DNA of 64,000 nucleotides. It comes from Acanthosepion lycidas (lineage: Eukaryota > Mollusca > Cephalopoda > Sepiida > Sepiidae). The DNA lies in NCBI GenBank assembly GCA_963932145.1, contig OZ010571.1:112225427-112289426 (forward strand). Direction: 5' to 3'. The notes beneath the pieces were generated by a model that saw only the letters and a program-made list of their open reading frames with translations, did not search any database and was not told the DNA's origin. This document shows, one piece after another, positions 12,110 through 23,970 of the stretch (the first letter of the stretch is position 1; each line of letters starts with the position of its first letter). The position numbers and the translations under genes are program-made.

Positions 12110-12490
12110 TTTACATTGTCCGAATATTTGTCGCCATGTTTATCACAAGCTTTAGGCCGTTGTACGCTCCAGCCTTCTTCAGGTGGTTGAGGACACATGG
12201 CACAGTGGATAAAGGCGTTAATTATATCCAATGACAGGACCCAAAGAGTGTGAGTTCAATACCTGGTTAAGGCAGTGGAGAACTTTCAGAGGGGAATGAA
12301 CAGGAGATAACTGTTACCCATTAGGCATGGCACATGGATCTAGAGGAGTCTGCCCCGGTGAGCGAAATAAAGGGTACAGTTCGACATTCTAACCACCTGA
12401 AGAAGGCCGGGGCGTACAACGGCTGAAACGTTGTGATAAACATGGCGACACAGATGAGGACAATAGTCCGAATAATGTAAATAGAGTGTC
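12110..12490. mobile_element. Foldback element with inverted arms around a SINE
   Basis: The left arm (about 12110-12188) and right arm (about 12391-12490) are inverted copies. cgccatgtttatcacaa on the left pairs with ttgtgataaacatggcg on the right, and gccttcttcaggtgg pairs with ccacctgaagaaggc. Outer arm sequence tttacattgtccgaat also has its inverted partner near 12469-12482. The arm core, read 5'-3' on the right, is ctgaagaaggcc then ggctgaaac. This resembles the CTGATGA...GAAAC layout of Penelope-type hammerhead regions, although the match is weak. Confidence 0.65.
12190..12390 (+). mobile_element. tRNA-derived SINE
   Basis: An RNA polymerase III A-box-like tggcacagtgg lies at 12198-12208 and a B-box-like gagttcaatacc at 12252-12263. 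The 54-bp spacing is longer than the ~45 bp typical of a tRNA, so this is a SINE head and not a tRNA gene. The following ~130 bp (gaggggaatgaacagg and onward) is the unrelated body. It lies exactly between the two foldback arms. Confidence 0.6.
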
Positions 12491-13310
12491 AACCGTTATT
12501 TTCTAATTTAAATTTGTTCTTTTGTTGTCCTCTTTCCTTAATAGTAGTTTTTTTCATATATATTCTCTAACACGCAGTAACCCCTTGAATCCTAGATACT
12601 TTATTAAGTTGCTGGTGGAGAAACGATTAAAAAAGACGAAATTGACAAAAGAATCCGTTTAGACCATGAAAATTATAAAGACCACAGTATAATGCATACA
12701 AATAACAGCGATAAATGCTTTAGCGAAGCGTCGACGATGAATCAATTTAGAACAAAATGATTTAGAATGTTTTAGAAGGAAATATGATAAAGGAATAGTT
12801 TACAAGATTTACATGGCAAAGGAAATTGGGTTAAAAGTTACGGATAACTTGGGTAACACTTTATTAGACAGAAATGACAGCGGGAAGAGTTAACTAAAGA
12901 AATCAGTTTACAATAAATAACGAGGGGGAAATAATTTAGCAGATAGAAATGACAAGGGCTTCGCCTGAGAATTCGCTAATTACAAAGCAAATAGTTTTTT
13001 TTCCGACAGAATTAATAAAGAGATTTATTTTGTAGACAAAATGACAAAGTAGATTTTGCGAGGTACAAACTGACAAAGTAAGGAGTTTAGAAAGGACAAA
13101 TGACAAAAAAAAATAGTAGAGAGAAATAATAACGGGAATTGGTTAAGAAGACACAAATGAGAGATAAATGTTTAAGAAATGAAATGCAGATTAAATGGCA
13201 GACTCGCCCCAAAATAAAGTGGAAGCAATAGAAGTAAAAGACGAATCGGTTTAAAATTCAACTGTGACAAAGCGAACATTTTCGTAGACACCAAAAAAAG
13301 GTAACAGATT

Positions 13311-13580
13311 TGTAGAGACACAAGGCGGAGGCAACAGTTTTCTAGATATATTAGACGGAGGCAAGAGTTTTGTGGAAACACAAGACGGAGGCAAGAGTTT
13401 TGTGGAAACACAAGACGGAGGCAAGAGTTTTGTGGAAACACAAGACGGAGGCAACAGTTTTGTACAGAAAAAAGACGGGGGCAACAGTTTTGTACAGAAA
13501 AAAGACGGGGGCAACAGTTTTGTAGATATATTAGACGGAGGTAAGTGTTTTGTACAGACACCAGACGGAGGCAACGGTTC
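13311..13580 (+). repeat. 30-bp minisatellite array
   Basis: About nine units of 30 bp, core acacaagacggaggcaagag then ttttgtgga. Because the unit is a multiple of three, frames stay open and give the repeated decapeptide ETQDGGKSFV on the plus strand. I consider this an artefact of period, with no promoter or homology. Confidence 0.9.
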
Positions 13581-14172
13581 TCTATCGTCGAATATCAAAG
13601 AAATCGATTTTCTAGGCATACAGGTCATAGGAAAATTTGCGTTAGAGAGTAATGATATGACAAGATTTTCATCACGGATAAGCAGTAATGGAGAAAAATA
13701 ACTAAGGAAACTTCTTGCAAACCAAATAACAAAGGAAGAAATTTAATGACAGAAAAGCGTCAATCACAAATGACAAGAAATTGTGTCGTAGAAAGAAATC
13801 ACAAGATAAGGTTTCAGTAGACATATACGAAAAAGGGATCGGTTTATAAAACACAATGACATAATGGATTACAAGAGTGAAATGAAAACGAAGCAGTTTA
13901 GCAGTCAGAAGTCACATAAGGTGAGAAATGAAAGAAACTGTGATATTTGACCAAGGCAACGTTTAAGTAGAAAAACAACAAAGAAACGGTTGGGTAAAGA
14001 ATACGACAAAGAAAATGTTCAAAGATGGAAATGAGAGAGAAGAGTTTTATCAACAAACTATAAATGAATTGACTTACAAAACAACACATGAAATAGTTTA
14101 GTAGACATAAATGACAATAGAATCGGTATGGAAATCATAAATGTTTAAAAAAAATATTTTTAGACAGAGATA

Positions 14173-14331
14173 AGATGGCAGTCATTTTAGCAAACACACA
14201 AAACCGAGGAAAGAGTTCACTGGAAAGATGGCAATCATTTTAGCAAACACACAAAACCGAGGAAAGAGTTCACTGGAAAGATGGCAATCATTTTAGCAAA
14301 CACACAAAACCGAGGAAAGAGTTCACTGGAA
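14173..14331 (+). repeat. 53-bp tandem triplication
   Basis: Three units at 14173-14225, 14226-14278 and 14279-14331 are almost identical; unit 1 differs by a single base. Each starts agatggcaatcattttagca. The unit looks like two ancestral ~26-bp units fused. Near identity implies a recent event. Confidence 0.95.
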
Positions 14332-15829
14332 AAAATGACAGTGGGCACATTTTATTAGCGAGAAATAAAAACTTGGTTTAGCAGACAGGACGGATTATAT
14401 CAGTCAGAAGTGCCAAAATATGTGTTTATACCAAACACGGGACAAAGGAAACAGTTTAGAAAACTCACATGGCAAAGTATCCGGGTGAGAAACAGATTAC
14501 AGCAGAAGGTTTACTAGACAAAAATTACAGTGCCCAGAGTTTGGTAGAAAGAAAGGACAAATGAATTAGATCGAACAACAGGAGAAAAGCTTAGTAGGCA
14601 TAACAGGCAAACTAATCGTTTCAGTAGACAAAAATGACAATGGAAATAGTTTGCAAGGCCCAAATGATTAAACAACCGACAAAAATCAATTTACTAGACA
14701 TAAATGTTAAACGAATCGGTTTACAGGTCACAAATGACAAAGAAACAGTTCAGAAGACTAACATCGCAATAGAAAAGATTAGTAGAAATGATAAATGAAT
14801 CGCTCTGAAGGATACCCGTTAATGTGAAGGTGTATTTTGATAGAGAGAAAAAACAAACAAAGTGAATGATTTAGTAGGCATAAGTGACAATGGGAACGGT
14901 TTTCTACACAGATATTTCTGAGGAAAAGCTGCCTTAGGCATTTAAAAGGAATCTGTTCATAAAGAATAAATAAGGAAGCGAACGAGATTGTAGATAGAAA
15001 ATTATAAATGAAATTGTTTACCAGGCGAAAATAACAGGGGAAAGGTATAGAAAACACAAATTACAATGGAAACAAATTAGTACACAGAAATGAAAAAGGA
15101 AACAATTTACTTTAAGCGAATGTCAATAAAAAGCTTTAGTATTCGAAAATGCAAAAAGAAAAAGATGAACAAAGCATGTTTCTAACCGAAAACACGTACG
15201 AGTCGCATATAACAAAAGAGATAGCATGGTAGTCGCAAAGGACAAAGGAAACAATTTAGAAGGATCGAGTGGAAAATAAATCAGTGCAGTAAAGAAAATG
15301 ACAATGCAAATGATTTAGCTTTGCAAATTGAAAAAGGAAACGATGTGATAGTCTTCGTGGATAAAAGATTTCATAAACTAAAATTAAAAGGAAATGATTT
15401 TGCAGAGAGCAAAAAGGTAAAGAAATCGGTTAGGCAATGTCAAATGACAAATGAAACCGCTAAGAAGTAAAAAAAAAATGACAGTTTAGTAGGTAGAAAT
15501 GACAAATAAACACTGGAGTAGATATAGATAACAAAGCAATCGGTGTAGATGTCAATCGAGAGATAATCTATATTAGTAATACATGAAAAAGGAATTGGTT
15601 TTCAGAGCACAAATGACAAAAGTAATGTTTTAGATAAAACATTTGAAATAGGAAAAAGTTTAGTATGCAAAATATCACGAGAAACAATTGACAGAGCACA
15701 AATGACACGAGAAAACAGTTGACAGGACGCAAGTGACAGGAGAAAACGGTTGAGAAAACACACATGACAGGACATAACGCTTCACATGACTGGACAAAAT
15801 GGCGTAGAAGAGACATGACAGAAGCAACG

Positions 15830-16173
15830 GAGACAGGCATGTCAAAAGAAAGAGTGGAGGAGACAGGCATGTCAAAAGAAAGAGTGGAGGAGACAGGCAT
15901 GTCAAAAGAAAGAGTGGAGGAGACAGGCATGTCAAAAGAAAGAGTGGAGGAGACAGGCATGTCAAAAGAAAGAGTGGAGGAGACAGGCATGTCAAAAGAA
16001 AGAGTGGAGGAGACAGGCATGTCAAAAGAAAGAGTGGAGGAGACAGGCATGTCAAAAGAAAGAGTGGAGGAGACAGGCATGTCAAAAGAAAGAGTGGAGG
16101 AGACAGGCATGTCAAAAGAAAGAGTGGAGGAGACAGGCATGTCAAAAGAAAGAGTGGAGGAGACAGGCATGTC
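15830..16173 (+). repeat. 30-bp minisatellite array
   Basis: About 11.5 units of 30 bp with virtually no divergence; core acaggcatgtcaaaagaaag plus agtggaggag. The 3n period keeps frames open on both strands, for example plus MSKERVEETG repeats. It is the cleanest small array in the left half, so it was probably expanded recently. Confidence 0.95.
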
Positions 16174-17054
16174 ATAAGAAATTGTTCAGAAGAGAGAAAT
16201 GAGAAAGGAAAAAAAATAGAATTTACATATATTAGAGTAAACAGATTAAAAAAAAGACAACAATGTGAGCAGTTTGGAAGATATAAATGACAGACAACAC
16301 AGTTCACAACAGTTTAGATGAGTGAATTATCAAAGGAATGGGGGCATTTGTGGATGAATTTGCTAATAGAAACATGTCAAAGGAATCTGTGTATTAACAG
16401 ATAATAGCCGAGGAGACATATTAGTACACACAGAAATTCGTGAAAGAGAGAGAAATGTCAGGAGGAAACAGTTTGCAAACACAAATGAAAGGAGAAAGTA
16501 GTTGACAAGACAAAAATGACAGAGGAAAAGTTTCGATGACAAAAATGGCAAGTATCTGAAGTATAGAAAAAGCGCCTAACAGCGGTGACAATTTAGAAGA
16601 GGCGCGTAAGTCAGCAAACAATGAATTAGATGCCAGTGACACTGCAGCCAGTTATGTAGATAAGCATGAAACTAGAGAAAGAGAGATGTGTACATAGACA
16701 CATAGGAAGAGAGAGGTTAGGAGACACAAGTGACAGCGATATCATTTTAGTATCTACACATGACAGTGTCGAAATCAGAAATGATGGAGGACACATTTTT
16801 GAATTCACAATTGACGGAGGAATAATCTTATATGACGCAAGTTCCACATATAGTTAAGTGGACGAATGGCCACAAATATTGACAGAGAAAACGGTAGACA
16901 ACCACAGTGTTAAAAAAATGGCAGATGAAAATGTAGAAACACTTGACACAAATGACAGATGAAAATGGTGCAGAAATTGACAGAATAAACAGAAAAATAT
17001 CATAAGAAACAATAGAAACAAATAACAGGGTAAAAAAGATGGCACAAATGACAG

Positions 17055-17475
17055 AAAAACAAACAGTGGACACAAATGACAGAAAAACAAACAGGAGACA
17101 CAAATGACAGAAAAACAAACAGGAGACACAAATGACAGAAAAACAAACAGGAGACACAAATGACAGAAAAACAAACAGGAGACACAAATGACAGAAAAAC
17201 AAACAGGAGACACAAATGACAGAAAAACAAACAGGAGACACAAATGACAGAAAAACAAACAGGAGACACAAATGACAGAAAAACAAACAGGAGACACAAA
17301 TGACAGAAAAACAAACAGGAGACACAAATGACAGAAAAACAAACAGGAGACACAAATGACAGAAAAACAAACAGGAGACACAAATGACAGAAAAACAAAC
17401 AGGAGACACAAATGACAGAAAAACAAACAGGAGACACAAATGACAGAAAAACAAACAGGAGACACAAATGACAGT
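17055..17475 (+). repeat. 28-bp minisatellite array
   Basis: About 15 units of 28 bp; core acacaaatgacagaaaaaca followed by aacaggag. Sequence identity between units is near complete. The minus strand is stop-free in all three frames, which explains the three long overlapping open frames there. Confidence 0.95.
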
Positions 17476-18956
17476 TTGTTTAAAACTTCACGACCCATCC
17501 ATCAGCTAGAGATCATTTAAGGTCAAACAGTTGCACAAATGACAGAAAAGCAATCAGTGGATACAAATGAGAGAAAAGCAAATAGTGGATACAAATGACA
17601 GAAAAACAAACAGAAGACAAATGATGGCAGAATCACTCGACTCAAATGACTGGAATCAGTCGAGAAAAATTACAGGGTAGACAAGAGAGTAGACAGAAAA
17701 TTGTCAGAGAAAATGAAGAAATACACACAAATGGCAGGTGAAGCCGAACACACATACACATATGCCAGACGAAACCGAAGACACACACCCATACAAATGA
17801 CAGCCAAACCGAAGATGCATACAGACAAATGACAGGCCAAACCGAACAAACACACACACTTAAATGACAGGCCAAACTGAAGAAACACACACAAATGACA
17901 GACGAAACAAGGCAGTAGAGAAAAATGACAGGGGAAAGATGGGAGGTGATTGAAATGATAACTGAAAGATGGTAGCAGATGCACATGAAAGGGGGAAAAT
18001 GGTAATTGATAAAATGATATAAGAAATAGAAGATATAAATGACAGAGGAAAAAAAAGAGTAGAAAAATGATAGAAGAATCAGAGAGAATAAAAAAAAATA
18101 ACAAAAGAAACTGAGTAGCTAGAAATGACAGAAAACAAACGGTAGAAACAAATGACAAAAAAACCCCAGTAGAACAATGATGGCAGAAACACTAGACACA
18201 GATGCCAAGAATCAGTAAACAAAAATGACAGAGAAGACAAGATAATAGATAGAAATATGACAGGAGAAATACAAAAACAGAAATGACAGTGTAAACCGGA
18301 GACACACAAAAATGACAAATGAAACCGAAGACACACAAAAATGACAGACGAAAAAAAGCAGAAGAAACAATGTCACAAGAAGAATGCTGTGCAAAGATTG
18401 ACAGGTACGAGACGCACATGTCAGCAGAGACAGGTATGAGAAACACGAGTCAGAGGAAAGAGATACTAATGACAAATATTAAGGGAAACATATTAGAGAC
18501 AAATATCAGAGGTAATACATAGGGGTGACAAACAGTAGGCACTAAAGATGGTGGAATTAGTAGACGCAAACGAGGGAGGAAAAAGAACACGCAAATGAGG
18601 TCGGAAACACTAGGCGGAAGCGAAGGAAAAATTACTAGACGCAAACGAGGGAGGAAACACTAGACAAAATGACGCAGCAATCTGCAGATTCAAATGAGAG
18701 ACACTGATGACAAAGGTAGCACTAGAATCAGATGACAGAGGAAAGCAAATAAGTAAGGGACAGAGGAAACAGTACAAACGAACGAGACAGGAAACACATA
18801 CAACTGAAAAATCAGTAGACAAAAATGAGAGAGGAATCAGTGTAATAAACAGAAAATGTGGCATGACTTTAGTGTAGAGTTTAATCAACTTACAAAGAGA
18901 GTGTAGCCACAAGTTATGTAAGAAACAGAGATTGGCCACATATGACACAAGAAACA

Positions 18957-19240
18957 TTCGACACACATGACACAAGAAACCGACAGTAGACACACACATG
19001 ACACAAGAAACCGACAGTAGACACACACATGACACAAGAAACCGACAGTAGACACACACATGACACAAGAAACCGACAGTAGACACACACATGACACAAG
19101 AAACCGACAGTAGACACACACATGACACAAGAAACAGACAGTAGACACACACATGACACAAGAAACAGACAGTCGACACACACATGACACAAGAAACCGA
19201 GAGTAGACACACACATCACACAAGAAACAGACAGTAGACA
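18957..19240 (+). repeat. 31-bp minisatellite array
   Basis: About nine units of 31 bp; core acacatgacacaagaaaccg then acagtagac. Late units switch from aaaccg to aaacag, showing the direction of local homogenisation. Confidence 0.93.
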
Positions 19241-19667
19241 CAAACGATAGAAGCAAAAGATAGAACAAAAATTACAGAAAAAAAGTAATCACAAATGAAA
19301 CAGGACACACAGATGACCGATTAAACATTTTGAAAAGTTATGTCTGAAAATATCAGGGGGAAACAGAGTAGAGATAAATATAGGTAATAGGGAACAATTC
19401 TTATGGACAACATAATAGAAAAAATGACAGAGGAACAGAAGACACTAAAGATAGGGTAATCAGTAGATGTAAATGATAGAGAAAACAGAGTAGGGGACAG
19501 ATAAAAGAAACAGGGTACAAACAAATGAGAGACGTAACAGAGACTACATACAAATAACAAAGGGAATAGAATTGATGCAAATGACAGAGGAAAGAGAGAG
19601 TAGACAAAAATGACAGAAAAAAAGAGTACGTACAAATGACACAAACATGCAATAAACACGAAGGACA

Positions 19668-19805
19668 AGAAACAAACATTAGACACAGAGGACGCATGAA
19701 ACAAACATTAGACACAGAGGACGCAAGAAGCAAACATTAGACACAGAGGACGCAAGAAGCAAACATTAGGGCGCAGATGACGAATGAAACAAACATTAGA
19801 CACAG
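19668..19805 (+). repeat. ~29-bp minisatellite cluster
   Basis: Four to five copies of acattagacacagaggacgc plus aagaaacaa. The same variant (acattagacacagatgacgc) recurs as a second cluster at about 37300-37450, linking the left and right halves of the province. Confidence 0.88.
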
Positions 19806-20118
19806 ATGTCACAATAAACAGATATGACAAGAAAAACAGGAAACATTAATCAAAAGAAAGAAACAAATATTAAACAAAAATAATAAGAAAGAAAAATTTG
19901 AAACTGCAGAAAATATCATAGGAAGAGGAGTAGGAAAATTGGTGAAGAAACAGAGAGCAGCCAAAAATGATAGAAACAGCATCGACACAAATGACAGAAG
20001 AAACGGTGGACACATAAAAGACACAAATGACACATGTAACAAACATTTGACAGACATGACAAGACTAAACAAGAGACACAAATCTAAAGAAGCAAACATT
20101 AGACACAAATCACAAGAA

Positions 20119-20190
20119 CGGACTCTAGTGTGTACCGTTTCTTTCTTGAAATGAAACGGAATGTGATTGCAGAATCAGAAGACAAAATGA
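20119..20190 (+). repeat. Higher-order marker segment M1
   Basis: A non-canonical block reading gtgtaccgtttctttcttga then gaaacggaatgtgattgcag. Variants recur at 21196, 23905, 33345 and 35985, each preceded by acacaaatcacaagaa-type units. In M1, M2, M3 and M5 it is followed by a similar order of units (tagtagacacaaatga, then gataccgaa). Confidence 0.75.
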
Positions 20191-20989
20191 CTGAAAAATA
20201 TGGTAGTAGACGCAAATGAGGAAGGGAAACGTGGGCACACACATGACAAAAGATACCGAAGACAAAAATGACCGTCAAGACATTGGCACCAAACACAAAT
20301 AGGTGATGAAACACGGCAGTATATAGAAAAACCGAATAGCGCAGAAGTGACAAATGAGTAAAGAAACAAGTCATTAGAGACAAAAAATCAGAGGAAAGAT
20401 GGATGTCGATACAAATGACAGAGGAAACAGTAGACACAGTTGACAGAGGAAACAGAGACTACACATAAATGTCAGAAGAAACAGTGCGTAGACGCAAATA
20501 ATAGAAGAAATAGGACATACACAAATGAAAGCAGAGTCAGTGTAGAGACACATAACAGAAGAGCAAGGTCAACACAAATGACAGAAGAAAATAATGTACA
20601 AGCAAAACAACAGAAGAGACATAAGAAATAGAGAGTACACAAAAAATACAGGAAAAAACGAGTTGACACAAATGAGAGATTATACAGAGTACACACAAAT
20701 ATAAGGAGATAGAGTAAACACAGCTTAGAAAGAGGGGACAAAAATTACAGAAGAGACAACAATCAAATGAATGGAGAATGAAAAGTCACACAGGTCACAC
20801 AAATGACGAAAAAAACAAACATTAGTTACAAATGCCACAAGAAATAAAGATTAGACAGAAATTACCAGAAAAAACGAGAATCAAATCGCAAGAAAGAATC
20901 AAACATTCGACACAAATCACAAAAAGGAAACATACACAAGTCACAAGAAGCAAACAAACATGAGACACAAGTCACAAGAAAAAGAGACA

Positions 20990-21190
20990 CTATTCACAAG
21001 AAATAAACAAACATTAGACACAAATTACAAGAAAGCAACAAACATTCGACACAAATTACAAGAAAGCAACAAACATTCGACACAAATTACAAGAAAGCAA
21101 CAAACATTCGACACAAATTACAAGAAAGCAACAAACATTAGACACAAATTACAAGAAAGCAACAAACATTAGACACAAATCACAAAGAGG
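20990..21190 (+). repeat. 31-bp minisatellite array
   Basis: About six units of 31 bp; core acattcgacacaaattacaa then gaaagcaaca. The array ends at marker M2. Confidence 0.93.
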
Positions 21191-21195
21191 AAAAT

Positions 21196-21260
21196 TTAGC
21201 GTATAATCTTTCTTTCTTAAAAGGAAACAGAATAATGTTTGCAAAATCAGTAGACAAAAA
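21196..21260 (+). repeat. Higher-order marker segment M2
   Basis: Variant of M1: tctttctttcttaaaaggaa then acagaataatgtttgc. The flanking unit order on the right (tagtagacacaaatgatgg, then ggataccgaacac) matches M1. Confidence 0.7.
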
Positions 21261-21742
21261 TGAATGACGAAATTATAGTAGTAGACACAAATGATGGCGG
21301 AAAATGTGGAAACGGAAATGACAAAGGATACCGAACACAAAAAATGATAAAATTAGCAATTCACTAATCACGAATGACATATGAAACAGCAGTAGATGCA
21401 AAAACCGTGAAGTAGTGCAGAAAACACAAATTACAGAATAAAGAAGTTACTAGAGAGAAATATCAAGGTAAAGATTGTTATAAATACAAAAGACACATAA
21501 AAATAGTGGACACAGTTGACAGAGTGGGCGGTAGAAACAGTTGACAGGAATCAGCAGAGATAAATTACACACACATCAGTAGATGCATATTATGGAGGAA
21601 ACCTTAGACACAAACGACTGCGACCCACGTGTCAACAGAGACAGCGTAGAATCAAAAGCCGTAAGAAACATAATTATCACAAACAACGCGTCGACACAAA
21701 TAATACAAATTACAGAGTCGACAGAAAAACATTGTAATGACA

Positions 21743-22868
21743 CGTCAGACGAGACAGATAGGACACATACACACATGTCAGACCAGACAGATAGGACATA
21801 CACACACGTCAGACCAGACAGATTGGTCTGACATGTGTGTGTGTGTCCTGACAGATAGGACACACACACACACACATGTCAGACCAGACAGATAGGACAC
21901 ACGCACACACACACACACATGTCAGACCAAACAGATAGGACACACGCACACACACACACACACATGTCAGACCAAACAGATAGGACACACGCACACACAC
22001 ACACATGTCAGACCAAACAGATAGGACACACGCACACACACACATGTCAGACCAGACAGATAGGACACACACACATGTCAGACCAGACAGATAGGACACA
22101 CACACATGTCAGACCAGACAGATAGGACACACACACACACATGTCAGACCAGACAGATAGGACACACACACACACATGTCAGACCAGACAGATAGGACAC
22201 ACACACACACATGTCAGACCAGACAGATAGGACACACACACACACATGTCAGACCAGACAGATAGGACACACACACACACATGTCAGACCAGACAGATAG
22301 GACACACACACACACATGTCAGACCAGACAGATAGGACACACACACACACATGTCAGACCAGACAGATAGGACACACACACACACACACATGTCAGACCA
22401 GACAGATAGGACACACACACACACACACACATGTCAGACCAGACAGATAGGACACACATACACACACACATGACAGACCAGACAGATAGGACACACATAC
22501 ACACACACATGACAGACCAGACAGATAGGACACACATACACACACACATGACAGACCAGACAGATAGGACACACATACACACACACATGACAGACCAGAC
22601 AGATAGGACACACATACACACACACATGTCAGACCAGACAGATAGGACACACATACACACACACATGACAGACCAGACAGATAGGACACACATACACACA
22701 CACATGACAGACCAGACAGATAGGACACACATACACACACACATGTCAGACCAGACAGATAGGACACACACACACGTCAGACCAGACAGATAGGACACAC
22801 ACACACACACGTCAGACCAGACAGATAGGACACACACACACGCGTCAGACCAGACAGATACGAGAGAC
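21743..22868 (+). repeat. CA-rich minisatellite array (gtcagaccagacagatagga units)
   Basis: About 30 units carrying the constant 20-mer gtcagaccagacagatagga joined by (CA)n spacers of variable length, so the unit ranges from about 29 to 42 bp. A subgroup at 22455-22740 uses catacacacacacatgacag. It contains an inverted junction near 21800-21850. Open frames on both strands (for example 22319-23026 minus) result from the absence of stop triplets. Confidence 0.93.
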
Positions 22869-23904
22869 ATATGTTTGAGCAAATAGATAGGAGAGACTAA
22901 TGTCAAGAAGAAGCCGATTAGAGAGAAAAATATCAGAAGTAATAAATAGGAATCAAATATGTCACAGGAAACATACAATACACAAATGACAAAGGAAACT
23001 GTAGTCACAAATAACGAGGGAATCATTAGACACTAATGATGGGGGAATCACTAGACGCAAATGATATAGAAAAGAGAGTAGAAAAATTAGAGAAGAAACA
23101 GAGTAGCCACAATTTACAGAATAAACAGACTAAATATAAATGATAGAAACAGAGTCAACACAAATGACTAAAGAAGCAGAGAGTAGACACTCATGACACA
23201 AGAAGCAGAGAGTAGACACCAAAATGAAACAATAGACACAAACAACATAAATTTGAATATTAAACAGAAGTGAGAGAAAATAATTTAGGAACAAATGAAA
23301 TAGACACAATTGACTGAGTAAAACTTTAGGAGACACACATGGCTGAGAGTCTCGTGAAAAAAAAAACAATTTAGAGAAAAAAAGAGAGGAGTGATAATAT
23401 CAGGGGACATAGAAGAGAAAAATAATGGTAAGAGGAGATACAAATGACAGAGGAAACAGAAGATACTAAAGATGTAGGAATCAGTAAATGTAAATGACAG
23501 GATTCAGTAGACACGATTTTGTAGAAGAAACAAGAGGAGAGAAATGATAGAAGGAACAAATTCGATGCAAATGACAAGAAATAAAATCGCCGCAAATGTC
23601 AGAAGACACAGGGTAGGCACAAGTGACGCAAGAGACATGTGACAGAAGAAACTGAACGTAGACAAAAATGAATGAAGTAACAAAGAATAGACACAAAATG
23701 ACAGCGGAAAGAGTACACACAAATGACAGAAGAACCGTTGAAGACAAAAATGACACAAGTAACAAACATTAAACTCAAAAGAACACAGGTAACAAAGTTT
23801 AGACATAAATGATACAAGTAAGAACATTTGACAGAAAAGACAACGAAAATTAAGAGGCAGACATAATACGAAAAACAAAAACAACACTAGGCACAAATCA
23901 CAAG

Positions 23905-23970
23905 AAAGTAAGTCAAGTGTGCCCTGTTCTAATTAGAGGAATCAGAATGTGACTGCAGATTCCGTAGAAA
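23905..23970 (+). repeat. Higher-order marker segment M3
   Basis: Variant of M1: gtgtgccctgttctaattag then gaatcagaatgtgactgcag. It is followed by ggtaggagacgcaaatgaaa and gattaccgaagacac, as in M1. Confidence 0.7.

Noticed and set aside
12198-12263. tRNA gene
   Set aside because: A- and B-box-like sites are 54 bp apart and no acceptor stem can be formed; a SINE head fits better.
15568-17498. Open frames with perfect 9-10 residue or 28-residue peptide repeats on both strands
   Set aside because: They result from 28- and 30-bp arrays. Both strands and several frames are open simultaneously, which real repeat proteins rarely show.
17055-22868. Possible CRISPR arrays
   Set aside because: Repeats are directly tandem without unique spacers of constant length, the genome is eukaryotic and no cas genes are present.
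21743-22868. Telomere-like or subtelomeric array
   Set aside because: No TTAGGG-type repeats on either strand; the unit is a CA-rich minisatellite.
22319-23026. 235-codon minus frame of CVCVSYLSGLT repeats
   Set aside because: Translation of (CA)n plus a constant 20-mer; open on both strands, no homology.
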